A stretch of DNA of 64,000 nucleotides from Pelagibacteraceae bacterium AG-426-G09 (GCA_003210075.1 QCNR01000006.1:1-64000), one strand, 5' to 3'; counted from the first letter of the stretch, positions 50,324-60,045 are shown. Numbers and translations: made by a program. Notes: generated by a model not told the origin, from the sequence alone.

Positions 50324-51364
50324 TTAGTGATTTACAGATGTGTAAAAATTCCAAGAACTATCGAAACTTGGAATATAAACTCTATCTAGGGTAGCATTTC
50401 CAAAGTTTTTATTGAATACATCTTTCCAGTTTTCGACCTGTTTTGGTCTTTTGTCTTGACTGCCAACTTGTGCAGTAACTACCCCATTTGGCTTTAAAAC
50501 TCTAATAATTTGATCCATATTTTTGGCTGCAAGATCTATGCAGAATTGATCATCATTAAGATCAATATATATTTTATCATATGTGTCGGTTTCAACTTTC
50601 TTAATACTTTCAAAGGCATCACCCCAAACACATTTAACTGAATTTTTTTCGGTTGCCTTTTGACCAATTGTTCCAAGATGTTTGTCACATACTTCAACAA
50701 CCTCTGGATCTAATTCATACCAATCTATGAAACCAAAATTTTTAGATATACATTCCCTTGCGACTCCTCCGTCTCCTCCACCAATTATTGCAGCTCTATC
50801 TTTTGAAGAATTCAGTTTTAATCCTGAATTTACAAATGTTGAACTATACAAATGTTCATCGCATGAAGCTACTTGCAAATCTTTATCTATAAATAAAGAT
50901 TTACCAAATTCTTCTAGATCTAAAATTTGAACATGCTGACCAACTTTTGATACAAAATCTTCGAGAACATCTTTTACAACATATGATTTCTGCATTCCTG
51001 GTGTGCTGGAGGTATCAAAGTAATTTTCAACTGTATGTCGGTCAAAAGATTTTTTAACAATTCTTTTACATTTAATTTCACTTTTAATTACATCTAAAGC
51101 TACGTTTGGAGAAACTTTTCCACATGTAAAAAAATCAAAACTTATAATTCCATGTTCTGGAAATGTATGAAAACTAATATGACTTTCTGCAAGTAGTGCA
51201 ACTAATGTAAAGCCTTGTGGTTCAAATTTATATTTTGATATATTTAGAACAGTCACCTTGGCTTTATCTGCTATTTTATGAACTAAACCCTCAAAAAATG
51301 AAGGCTCATATTCGCCAGTTGTACCGATAATATCGAGAGTGATGTGCTCTCCTACTTTAATCAT
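50324..51364 (-). CDS. Fused S-adenosylmethionine decarboxylase (SpeD)-spermidine synthase-like (SpeE) protein
   Basis: LAESHISFHTFPE SpeD autocleavage motif, then FGKSLFIDKDLQVASCDEHLY, IIGGGDGGVARE, WYELDPEVVEVCDKHL SpeE Rossmann domain in one ORF. Confidence 0.92.
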   Translation of the reverse strand: MIKVGEHITLDIIGTTGEYEPSFFEGLVHKIADKAKVTVLNISKYKFEPQGFTLVALLAESHISFHTFPEHGIISFDFFTCGKVSPNVALDVIKSEIKCKRIVKKSFDRHTVENYFDTSSTPGMQKSYVVKDVLEDFVSKVGQHVQILDLEEFGKSLFIDKDLQVASCDEHLYSSTFVNSGLKLNSSKDRAAIIGGGDGGVARECISKNFGFIDWYELDPEVVEVCDKHLGTIGQKATEKNSVKCVWGDAFESIKKVETDTYDKIYIDLNDDQFCIDLAAKNMDQIIRVLKPNGVVTAQVGSQDKRPKQVENWKDVFNKNFGNATLDRVYIPSFDSSWNFYTSVNH

Positions 51365-51370
51365 AAAAAA

Positions 51371-52045
51371 TTATCCCCTCTTATAACCTTTTACTTTTTC
51401 TAAAATCTTTTGCATTTCTGCAAAAGTCAGATTCTTTGGCTCTCCTAGCTTTATCGCAAGAAAGTATTGGTGGCAAATGTTTTCTACTTCTTGTGCAAGT
51501 TCAAATGCCTTGCTTAAACTTTCTGCAAATGCAATCTGTCCGTGATTTGCCATTAAGCATGCCTTTCTTTTTTCTAAAGCTTTTAAAATATTTTGAGATA
51601 ATTCCTTAGTTCCAAAAGTAGCATAGTCTGCACATTTAATATCGTCTCCACCCATAAGTGCAATCATATAGTGAAATGGTGGAATAGATTTACGATGAGT
51701 AGATATCGCTGTGGCATGTGCGGAATGAGTATGAACTATTGCTTTTGCTTCAGGTTTTTTTCTATAAATATCTTGATGAAAGCGCCATTCTGATGAAGGA
51801 TTTAAACCTGAATTTGCAATTTTTAAATAATCATATTCAGTTTTTAAAGACATAAAAACAATATCTGTCAATTTGAGTTTTTCATATTTAATACCTGAAG
51901 GTGTTATGTAAAATCCCTCATCATTATCTATTTTAGCTCTAACAGATAAATTTCCTGATCTTAGGGGAGATAAATTAGTCGAATTAAGTTTTAAAGAATA
52001 ATCTATTACCTGTTGTTTTAAATCCTCGTTCATCTTATTTATCAA
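51371..52045 (-). CDS. Class II aldolase/adducin-family protein (candidate 5-methylthioribulose-1-P aldolase/dehydratase)
   Basis: SGNLSVRAK, GFYITPSGIKYEKL, SSEWRFHQDIY, AIVHTHSAHATAIS; adjacent to mtnA. Confidence 0.85.
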   Translation of the reverse strand: MINKMNEDLKQQVIDYSLKLNSTNLSPLRSGNLSVRAKIDNDEGFYITPSGIKYEKLKLTDIVFMSLKTEYDYLKIANSGLNPSSEWRFHQDIYRKKPEAKAIVHTHSAHATAISTHRKSIPPFHYMIALMGGDDIKCADYATFGTKELSQNILKALEKRKACLMANHGQIAFAESLSKAFELAQEVENICHQYFLAIKLGEPKNLTFAEMQKILEKVKGYKRG

Positions 52046-53108
52046 ATAATTTCTTAAGTCCTGAGGAAGATGCTTCGCATACTCCTTTCTCGGTTATTAA
52101 CGCTGTAACATATTTTGCAGGTGTTACATCAAAAGCAAGATTCATTGCCTTACTTTTTTTTGGATAAACTTGAATTTTTTTTAAGTTACCATTCTCATCC
52201 AAACCTTCGATGTGTGATAATTCTTCAGAATTTCTCTCTTCAATTGGAATTTCTTTATAATTTTTTATATTCCAGTCAATTGTCGAGCTTGGTAGAGCAA
52301 CATAAAAAGGAACTCTGTTATCATGAGCTGCTAATGCTTTTAGATAAGTTCCAATCTTATTACAAACGTCTCCATTAGACAAAGTTCTGTCTGTTCCAAC
52401 AATACACATATCCACCTCTCCTCTTTGCATTAAAATCCCCCCTGTATTATCTGCAATAATAGTATTTTCAATTCCTTCCTCATTTAATTCATAAGAAGTT
52501 AAATTAGCACCCTGATTTCTGGGTCTTGTTTCATCAGCCCAAATATGAACTGGAATTCCTTTTTTATGAGCATGGTAAATTGGCGATGTTGCTGTTCCCC
52601 AATTTATAGTTGCAAGCCAACCTGCGTTACAATGAGTTAAAATGTTAACTGTATCTTTCTTTTTATTATAAATTTCTTCGATTATCTTTAATCCGTTCAA
52701 ACCTATTTTTTCACAAAAAACAATATCTTCTTCACATATTTCATTGGCTTCATTAATTGCGAATTCTAAAATTTTATCACTATTTACACCAGATAATCTT
52801 TTCAACATTCTATCTACAGCCCATTTAAGATTAATTGCTGTAGGTCTTGAATTAATCAAATCATTTACAGATTGTTTTAAAAATGATTGATCATTGTTTT
52901 CAATTATTGCCAAAACTATTCCATAAGCAGCTGTAGCTCCTATTAATGGTGCACCCCTAACTTCCATATTTTTAATTGCATTAATTGCATCTTTAATACT
53001 TTTAAGATTTTTAATTATAAATTGATGAGGTAGCTTTGTCTGGTCTATTATTTTTACTACATTGTTTTCAAACCAAATGGTACGGTATTCTTTCCCTTCT
53101 ATTCTCAT
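52035..53108 (-). CDS. mtnA: Methylthioribose-1-phosphate isomerase
   Basis: MEVRGAPLIGATAAYG, THCNAGWLATINWGTA, DETRPRNQGANLTSYEL, VGTDRTLSNGDVCNKIGTY. Confidence 0.95.
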   Translation of the reverse strand: MRIEGKEYRTIWFENNVVKIIDQTKLPHQFIIKNLKSIKDAINAIKNMEVRGAPLIGATAAYGIVLAIIENNDQSFLKQSVNDLINSRPTAINLKWAVDRMLKRLSGVNSDKILEFAINEANEICEEDIVFCEKIGLNGLKIIEEIYNKKKDTVNILTHCNAGWLATINWGTATSPIYHAHKKGIPVHIWADETRPRNQGANLTSYELNEEGIENTIIADNTGGILMQRGEVDMCIVGTDRTLSNGDVCNKIGTYLKALAAHDNRVPFYVALPSSTIDWNIKNYKEIPIEERNSEELSHIEGLDENGNLKKIQVYPKKSKAMNLAFDVTPAKYVTALITEKGVCEASSSGLKKLFDK

Positions 53109-53117
53109 TTTTTAATT

Positions 53118-53909
53118 TTAATTACTCCAAACAATAGGAAACCAATCATTTCTCATTTTATCCCCATTTTTTAAATTTATATTTTTGAAAGGTGGTGATG
53201 TTTCGCCTTCTCTATCAATAAATCTTACATCATCGCCTATAAATCTTGCAGAGAAAGCTTTACGTATTTTCTTATCATTATTTCCTGTAGTTGAATGTAA
53301 GACTTTAAAATTAAATAAAATAGCATCTCCTAAGTTCAAATCAGTATTAAAAATATTATTTTCATCAATAATTGGCATATCTATAAATTTTTCATTATTT
53401 TCATACCATGATTTATCATTAGACCATTTTGTTGGCCTTACCAGCTTTGGTAAATTATGAGATCCTTTCAAAACTTTTAAAGAATTTTCTTTTGAAACAT
53501 TATCTAATGGTATCCAAAAACTACCTGTGTCATTTCCCTCTATACAATAATAAGGAAGATCTTGATGCCATGGAGTTTCCTTTTTTGTGCCAGGATCTTT
53601 TAAAAATATATGCTCATGGAAAACTTGAATACTATTTGAACCAGTTGCCTGTGCTACAATTTGTGCTGCAGGAGAATTTAAAATAAAATCTTTAAATTCT
53701 TCTATTCTTTCCCAATTGCAATAATCCTCAAAAAATCTTCCATCATTTTTATTTAAAACGTTCTCTCTTGCATGCGGGCCTGGATTTTTTATTACTTTTT
53801 CAAATCCATTTGTTAGTTTTTCTATCCAGGGCAAAAAAATTCCTTTGATTAAAATAACTCCATCTCTTTTATAATCAGAAATTAGTTGATTAGATATTTT
53901 TATTGTCAC
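53118..53909 (-). CDS. Phytanoyl-CoA dioxygenase (PhyH)-family 2OG-Fe(II) oxygenase
   Basis: TPWHQDLPYYCIEG (HxD), GDAILFNFKVLHSTTGN distal His. Confidence 0.88.
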   Translation of the reverse strand: MTIKISNQLISDYKRDGVILIKGIFLPWIEKLTNGFEKVIKNPGPHARENVLNKNDGRFFEDYCNWERIEEFKDFILNSPAAQIVAQATGSNSIQVFHEHIFLKDPGTKKETPWHQDLPYYCIEGNDTGSFWIPLDNVSKENSLKVLKGSHNLPKLVRPTKWSNDKSWYENNEKFIDMPIIDENNIFNTDLNLGDAILFNFKVLHSTTGNNDKKIRKAFSARFIGDDVRFIDREGETSPPFKNINLKNGDKMRNDWFPIVWSN

Positions 53910-54778
53910 TTTTTTAAAACTCTTCCAGCTATAGCACTTAATTTTTCAATTGTATTTTTAGTTCTTTTTTCGGGTGATGTAATAATTGCAACATCTAAAC
54001 AATTATTAGTTGGATCTTTAGGGTCAATGTTATTTTCGAAATTATCTATTAAATTTTTAATCATATTTTTAGCTTTAGCTGCATTGCCTAAAAGAACCTT
54101 AATAACTTGTTGAACATCAACATTTGCATGGTCTGGGTGCCAACAATCATAGTCAGTAACCATTGAAACTGATGCATATCTTATTTCAGCTTCCCTTGCT
54201 AATTTTGCTTCAGGCATATTAGTCATTCCTATTACATCGGCTTTCCAAGATCTGTATAAATTAGATTCTGCTAATGTAGAAAACTGAGGGCCCTCCATAA
54301 CAACATAAATTCCACCCCTTTGATATTCAATTTTTTCTTTTTTGATTGCTTCTTCGCATGCGTTCATCAATCCATTGGATGTGGGATGAGCCATTGAAAC
54401 ATGAGCTACTATCTCATCATCAAAGAAAGTTTTATTTCTAGCGAAAGTTCTATCTATGAATTGATCCACAATTACAAATTTACCAGGTGGTAATTCTTCT
54501 TTTAGAGAACCAACAGCTGATACTGATACAATATCAGTGATACCCAGTTGTTTAAGTGCACTTATATTTGCTCTAAAATTTATATTAGAAGGATTAATAA
54601 AATGTCCTTTTCCATGTCTTGGTAAAAAATAAACCTCCTTATCATTATAGTTAGTCTTTAAAATTTGATCCGAAGGTTTTCCCCAAGGTGTTTTAATTTC
54701 CAATAATTCTCTCTCCTTGAACTCTTCAACATCATAAAGGCCACTTCCACCTATTATTGCTAATTTATTTTTTGACAT
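53906..54778 (-). CDS. mtnP: 5'-methylthioadenosine phosphorylase
   Basis: AIIGGSGLYDVEEF, FLPRHGKGHFINPSNINFRANI, MEGPQFSTLAES, GMTNMPEAKLAREAEI. Confidence 0.95.
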   Translation of the reverse strand: MSKNKLAIIGGSGLYDVEEFKERELLEIKTPWGKPSDQILKTNYNDKEVYFLPRHGKGHFINPSNINFRANISALKQLGITDIVSVSAVGSLKEELPPGKFVIVDQFIDRTFARNKTFFDDEIVAHVSMAHPTSNGLMNACEEAIKKEKIEYQRGGIYVVMEGPQFSTLAESNLYRSWKADVIGMTNMPEAKLAREAEIRYASVSMVTDYDCWHPDHANVDVQQVIKVLLGNAAKAKNMIKNLIDNFENNIDPKDPTNNCLDVAIITSPEKRTKNTIEKLSAIAGRVLKK

Positions 54779-54817
54779 ATATAAATAATTTAAAATTTAT
54801 TATATAACTCAACTACA

Positions 54818-55345
54818 ATGAATCTTAAAGAATATATTAGATCGATACCTGATTATCCAAAAAAGGGAATTTTATTTAGAGATATAACAACTTTAATTAA
54901 GAATGAAAAAGCTTTTGAAAAAACAATAAATCAAATTATAAAAATATTAGAAAATTATAAATTTGACAAGATTGCAGCTATTGAGTCTAGGGGTTTTGTT
55001 TTTGCATCAGCAGTTTCATATTTATTAAAGAAACCATTTATTTTATTAAGAAAGAAAAATAAATTACCAGCCGAAAGATATTCTGTTGATTTTGAACTTG
55101 AGTATGGAACGGCTACAATAGAAATGCATAAAGATTCTGTTTCCAAAGATGAGAAGATAGTAATAATTGATGATTTAATTGCAACTGGAGGAACCGCTGA
55201 AGCTGGAGCTAAAATAATTGAAATGGGACATGGTAGAGTTGAATTATTTATATTTGTAATAAACTTATTTGATCTTGGTGGATGTGATAAACTTATTGAA
55301 AAAGGTTATAAAGTTGAGAATTTGATTGAATTTCCTGGACACTAA
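54818..55345 (+). CDS. apt: Adenine phosphoribosyltransferase
   Basis: IPDYPKKGILFRDITTL, IESRGFVF, IIDDLIATGGTAEAG. Confidence 0.95.
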   Translation: MNLKEYIRSIPDYPKKGILFRDITTLIKNEKAFEKTINQIIKILENYKFDKIAAIESRGFVFASAVSYLLKKPFILLRKKNKLPAERYSVDFELEYGTATIEMHKDSVSKDEKIVIIDDLIATGGTAEAGAKIIEMGHGRVELFIFVINLFDLGGCDKLIEKGYKVENLIEFPGH

Positions 55346-56214
55346 TCTTTAGGTCTTAGAAATGATTTTTTTCCTGTCATTGAAGAAAATAATCCATGAA
55401 ATCGCATTTTATAAATTGTTTTATTATGCTTATTAAAAGTCAGTGTGTAAAATAAATATTTTAAGGATGATGAAATCAGATTGCTTGAAGTTTTAAATAA
55501 TGCTGAAAGATATCCAAAATGTTTCCTATTAAAATAAAACTTTGACCACATCCAATGCCAATTTCTTATATATTCAAGATTATTAGATTTATCTAATTTA
55601 GTAGAATATGAACCTATATGGTTTATCTCAGAGGAATTAATAATAAATATTTTTTCGTTTTTCTTTCTTTGTCTAAGACATAAGTCTGTATTCTCAAGAT
55701 ATAAAAAAAAGTTTTCATCAAAATATTTTTCATTACTAAATTTCGATTTATTTATTAACATCGAGAAACCATCGATACTATCCACCTCTAATATCTCATT
55801 ATTTATACTTTGATATTTTTTTTTTATTTGATAATTAGGAAAATTTTTATTATCATTAATTGGTGATAATATTGAAAAATCATCAATGTGTTTAATCGAC
55901 TCAATTAAATTAGCAAACGTATCAGATTTAAAAGTTACATCAGGGTTTAAAATAAACACATAATTAGTATCCGCTTTCATAATACCTAAATTATTTGATG
56001 CACCCATGCCTATATTTTCATTCAGTACCACCTCAATATTGTCATATTTGGTCTCTAAATCCCTTTTTAATTCTTTATCAAATGAATTTTCTATAATTAT
56101 TTTTTTTGAAAATTTTGGTAATGAATCAATACAATTATATATGACTTTGTTTGCTTTATAACTGACAATGATAAATGTTATTTCATTTGAATTTAATTTC
56201 ATAGTATTTAACAA
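55342..56214 (-). CDS. GT2-family glycosyltransferase (rhamnosyltransferase-like)
   Basis: FIIVSYKANKVIYNCIDSL, NENIGMGASNNLGI, YVFILNPDVTF. Confidence 0.87.
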   Translation of the reverse strand: MLNTMKLNSNEITFIIVSYKANKVIYNCIDSLPKFSKKIIIENSFDKELKRDLETKYDNIEVVLNENIGMGASNNLGIMKADTNYVFILNPDVTFKSDTFANLIESIKHIDDFSILSPINDNKNFPNYQIKKKYQSINNEILEVDSIDGFSMLINKSKFSNEKYFDENFFLYLENTDLCLRQRKKNEKIFIINSSEINHIGSYSTKLDKSNNLEYIRNWHWMWSKFYFNRKHFGYLSALFKTSSNLISSSLKYLFYTLTFNKHNKTIYKMRFHGLFSSMTGKKSFLRPKD

Positions 56215-56249
56215 GTATACTTAATTCATTTATTGATGTAAAAAAAATA

Positions 56250-57269
56250 ATGAAAAAAATATTGGTAACAGGTGGATTAGGCTTTATTGGGAGTAATTTA
56301 ATAAAATTATTACTTCGAAAAAAAAATAAAGTAACAAATATTGATAAAGTTACATATGCATCAAATTTTTATAATACAAAAGAAATTTCTAATAGTGCAA
56401 ATTATAAATTTATTAAATGCGATCTTAATAATAAAAAAAAATTAAAACAAATCATTAATAGAGTTCGACCAAATGTTATTTTTAATTTAGCAGCAGAAAC
56501 CCACGTTGATAGATCAATAGATGGTCCTAAAAATTTTATAGAATCAAATATAATTGGCACATTTAACTTATTAGAAATAATTCGAACTTTAAAAAATAAA
56601 ATAAAACTTATTCATATATCTACTGATGAAGTATATGGAGATGTATTAAAGGGAAGATCTAGAGAAGATGATGCGTACAAGCCAAGTTCACCCTATTCTG
56701 CCTCAAAAGCTGCATCTGACCATTTAGTTCATTCATATATAAGAACATATAATATTCCTGCTATAATCACTAATTGTTCAAACAATTATGGACCAAGACA
56801 ACATCCAGAAAAATTAATACCAAAACTAATTTACAATATTTTAAATAATAAAAAATTACCAATTTATGGAAAAGGGAAAAATTCAAGAGAATGGATATAT
56901 GTGGATGATCATTGTGAGGCCTTAATCAAAGTTAGTAAAAATGGAAAAGTAGGTGAGTTTTATAATATAGGATCAAATTATAATATTGATAATTTAACTG
57001 TAGTAAAAAAACTTCTTCTTGTAGCAAAAAAGAAAATTAAGATAGGCAAGCTGGTAAAAATTAAATTTGTAAAAGATAGGCCAGGTCATGATGTCAGATA
57101 TGCTATTGATAGTAGTAAAATAAAAAATAAATTAAAATGGATACCACAAATTAATTTTCAAAAAGGGTTGGAAAAAACGTTTGATTGGTATTTTAATAAT
57201 CAAAAATACTATTCGAAACTTAGGAAAAAAGATATTACAAGGAGAATTGGAATAAAAAATGATAAATAA
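56250..57269 (+). CDS. rfbB: dTDP-glucose 4,6-dehydratase
   Basis: VTGGLGFIGSNLI, AAETHVDRSIDGP, ISTDEVYGD, YSASKAASDHLV, DRPGHDVRYAID. Confidence 0.95.
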   Translation: MKKILVTGGLGFIGSNLIKLLLRKKNKVTNIDKVTYASNFYNTKEISNSANYKFIKCDLNNKKKLKQIINRVRPNVIFNLAAETHVDRSIDGPKNFIESNIIGTFNLLEIIRTLKNKIKLIHISTDEVYGDVLKGRSREDDAYKPSSPYSASKAASDHLVHSYIRTYNIPAIITNCSNNYGPRQHPEKLIPKLIYNILNNKKLPIYGKGKNSREWIYVDDHCEALIKVSKNGKVGEFYNIGSNYNIDNLTVVKKLLLVAKKKIKIGKLVKIKFVKDRPGHDVRYAIDSSKIKNKLKWIPQINFQKGLEKTFDWYFNNQKYYSKLRKKDITRRIGIKNDK

Positions 57270-58125
57270 AGCAATTATTTTAGCTGGTGGTATGGGTAGC
57301 AGAATGAGTCCACTTACAAAGGCTGTAAATAAACAATTATTACCAATTTATGATAAACCGTTAATTTTTTATCCACTTTCTGTTTTAATGTTAGCAAAAA
57401 TAAAAAATATTTTAATTATTGTAAATAAGGGACAACTGGAACAATATAAAAAAATAATACCTAACGGAAAAAATTTAGGAATTAAAATTACATACGCAGA
57501 ACAAGATAAGCCAAGAGGTCTTCCTGATGCTTTTGTTGTAGGTGAAAAATTTATAGCGAATAACAATGTAGCTTTAATACTTGGAGATAACTTCTTTTAT
57601 GGTCAAAGTTTCACAAATCAATTGTTAGAATCAGCAAAATTAAATTCTGGAGCAAAAGTATTCTTATATAAAGTATCTAATCCTGAGAGTTATGGTGTAG
57701 CAAAAATTAACAAAAATAATAAGATAATATCAATTAAAGAAAAACCGAAAAAATTCTTCTCAGATTTTGCAATCACTGGCTTATATTTTTTTGATAAAAA
57801 AGTAGTTAAATTTTCAAAAACATTAAAGCCATCTAAAAGAGGAGAGGTTGAAATTACAGATTTATTAAACAAGTATAAAAAATCTGGTAAACTTAAAGCT
57901 GGTTTTATTGGAAGAGGTGGTGCTTGGTTAGATACTGGAACAATTGATGATTTTTATAAAACAAGCGCTTTCGTGTCATCAATTGAAAATAGACAGGGAC
58001 TTAAAATCGCCTGCTTAGAGGAGATTGCACTTATGAATAAATGGATTGGAAAAAATGAAATAAAAAAATCAATAAAATTTTATGGAAATTGTAATTACTC
58101 TCAGTATTTAAAAAATTTAATATAA
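57259..58125 (+). CDS. rfbA: Glucose-1-phosphate thymidylyltransferase
   Basis: KAIILAGGMGSRMSPLTKAVNKQLLPIYDKPLIFYPLS, ILGDNFFYG. Confidence 0.95.
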   Translation: MINKAIILAGGMGSRMSPLTKAVNKQLLPIYDKPLIFYPLSVLMLAKIKNILIIVNKGQLEQYKKIIPNGKNLGIKITYAEQDKPRGLPDAFVVGEKFIANNNVALILGDNFFYGQSFTNQLLESAKLNSGAKVFLYKVSNPESYGVAKINKNNKIISIKEKPKKFFSDFAITGLYFFDKKVVKFSKTLKPSKRGEVEITDLLNKYKKSGKLKAGFIGRGGAWLDTGTIDDFYKTSAFVSSIENRQGLKIACLEEIALMNKWIGKNEIKKSIKFYGNCNYSQYLKNLI

Positions 58126-58656
58126 ATGAAGTTAATAAAAACAAATTTTAAAGGTCTTAATATTTATAAAAAAAAATATTTTAAGGATAGCAGAGGATAC
58201 TTTTTAGAATTATATAAAAAAAAAATTATAAATAAAAATTTTCCATTTACTTGTATTTCTTTTTCAAAAAAAAATGTGATTAGGGGACTTCATTTACAAA
58301 CCAAAAATGCACAAGGAAAATATATTTCTGTTCTAAAAGGCAAAGTTTTAGATGTTGTTTTGGATTTAAGAAAAAATTCAAAAACATTTGGTAAACATTT
58401 TAAAATTGTTTTAAGTGAAAAAAACTCAACCTCTATATTTGTCCCCGAAGGATTTGCTCATGGTTTTTGTGGTTTAGATAAAGAGAATTATCTTTTGTAC
58501 AGCTGTTCAAATTATAGAAATAAAAAGGCTGAACTAGGTATTAAGTGGGATGATAAAGATCTTAAAATAAAATGGCCCAATATTAAACCAATTGTATCCT
58601 CAAAAGATAAAAAAAATATTTCCTTTAAGGATTATAAAAAAAAATTTATAAAATAA
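58126..58656 (+). CDS. rfbC: dTDP-4-dehydrorhamnose 3,5-epimerase
   Basis: KNVIRGLHLQ, GKVLDVVLDLRKNSKTFGK, VPEGFAHGFCGL. Confidence 0.94.
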   Translation: MKLIKTNFKGLNIYKKKYFKDSRGYFLELYKKKIINKNFPFTCISFSKKNVIRGLHLQTKNAQGKYISVLKGKVLDVVLDLRKNSKTFGKHFKIVLSEKNSTSIFVPEGFAHGFCGLDKENYLLYSCSNYRNKKAELGIKWDDKDLKIKWPNIKPIVSSKDKKNISFKDYKKKFIK

Positions 58657-58661
58657 ATTAT

Positions 58662-58738
58662 TGGTAGCGGGAAGTGGGATCGAACCACTGACCTCGGGCT
58701 TATGAGTCCCGCGCTCTAACCAACTGAGCTACCCCGCC
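58662..58738 (-). tRNA. tRNA-Met (CAT), elongator type
   Basis: Reverse complement GGCGGGGTAGCTCAGTTGGTTAGAGCGCGGGACTCATAAGCCC...GGTTCGATCCCACTTCCCGCTACCA; tRNA-Ile2 not formally excluded. Confidence 0.92.
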
Positions 58739-58813
58739 GTAAATAATTGTTGATTTATACTACTTTTAAATTTTGTTGCAAACAAGTTTTGGCTAAAATT
58801 TTTACTCAGACTA

Positions 58814-59368
58814 TCAGTAAGTATCTATAGATCCAATTATATTATAATTTTTATTTGTAACTATTATTTCACCTGACGAAACCCCAATATTTAACATTTC
58901 CGAAATAACTACGTAATGTGTAACTAGTATTAAATTTTTTGTTCCATTCCATTCATTTATATATTTTCGTAAATCTTTTAATTGGCTCTTTTTATATTTA
59001 TAAAACTTTTCATCATAAAATGAATTTAATGCACTGAATGTATTATAATTATTAAAAGCATGTTTTGCAGTATCCTTGCACCTGCACCACTCACTAGATA
59101 ATACTCTATAGATTGGTATATTGTTTATTTTAAAAAAATCTCCAATTCTTTTAGACTGTTCAATTCCAATTTCATTTAAATTCCTTTGAGTTTTACAGTC
59201 ATTTAAATCTATATTATCAGGATCACCACTTCCTGGGGCGAGAGCATGTCTTATAAAAACTATGTTTCCTCCAGATTGTAATTTTGAGATTAATTCATCA
59301 TTAGAAAATGTGGATGGTGGAAAAATTATAGATAGAATAAAAGATAATATTAAAATAAAATATTTCAC
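58814..59368 (-). CDS. Exported histidine-phosphatase-family protein
   Basis: N-terminal signal sequence; NIVFIRHALAPGSGDP, SSEWCRCKDTA, LVTHYVVISEM. Confidence 0.82.
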   Translation of the reverse strand: MKYFILILSFILSIIFPPSTFSNDELISKLQSGGNIVFIRHALAPGSGDPDNIDLNDCKTQRNLNEIGIEQSKRIGDFFKINNIPIYRVLSSEWCRCKDTAKHAFNNYNTFSALNSFYDEKFYKYKKSQLKDLRKYINEWNGTKNLILVTHYVVISEMLNIGVSSGEIIVTNKNYNIIGSIDTY

Positions 59369-59370
59369 AT

Positions 59371-60045
59371 ATGAATCTTAATCTAAGTTCTTTAAATAAC
59401 AAAATAATTAAGTGTAGAGCCTGCCCTAGGTTAATAAAATTTAGAAATAAAATAGTTAAAAATAAAAGAAAACAATTTAAAAACGAGACTTATTGGGGAA
59501 AACCAATAACAGGTTTTGGGGATCCTAAAGGAAAGATTCTATTTGTCGGATTGGCTCCAGCTGCACATGGTGGTACAAGAACGGGCAGAGTGTTTACAGG
59601 TGATAAGTCGTCAGACTTTCTATATAAATGTTTATTTAATGCAAAAATTTCAAATCAAAGTACATCAGATCATATTAATGATGGATTAAAACTTAAAAAT
59701 GCGTTTATTACACCTGCTCTTAAATGTGTTCCTCCTGAAGATAAACCTTTGAAGATTGAATTAGATAATTGTTCTAAATTTTTTAATAATGAATTAAATA
59801 TTTTAAAAAATCTTAAGGTAGTTGTAGCCTTAGGAAAAATTGCATTTGATACATGTAAAATTTTTTATAGCGAAAAATTTGAAATATCAAAACATGTACA
59901 GTTTGGTCACGGAAAAACATATAAATTAAAAAATGGAGTAAATTTAGTTGGGTGTTATCACCCAAGTCCAAGAAATGTAAATACTGGTCGTATTAATGAA
60001 AAAATGATGACACAGCTATTTCAAAAAGTAAAAAGGTTGGATTAA
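59371..60045 (+). CDS. Uracil-DNA glycosylase, family 5-like (UDGb)
   Basis: CRACPRL, LFVGLAPAAHGGTRTGRVFTGD, CYHPSPRNVNTGR. Confidence 0.87.
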   Translation: MNLNLSSLNNKIIKCRACPRLIKFRNKIVKNKRKQFKNETYWGKPITGFGDPKGKILFVGLAPAAHGGTRTGRVFTGDKSSDFLYKCLFNAKISNQSTSDHINDGLKLKNAFITPALKCVPPEDKPLKIELDNCSKFFNNELNILKNLKVVVALGKIAFDTCKIFYSEKFEISKHVQFGHGKTYKLKNGVNLVGCYHPSPRNVNTGRINEKMMTQLFQKVKRLD

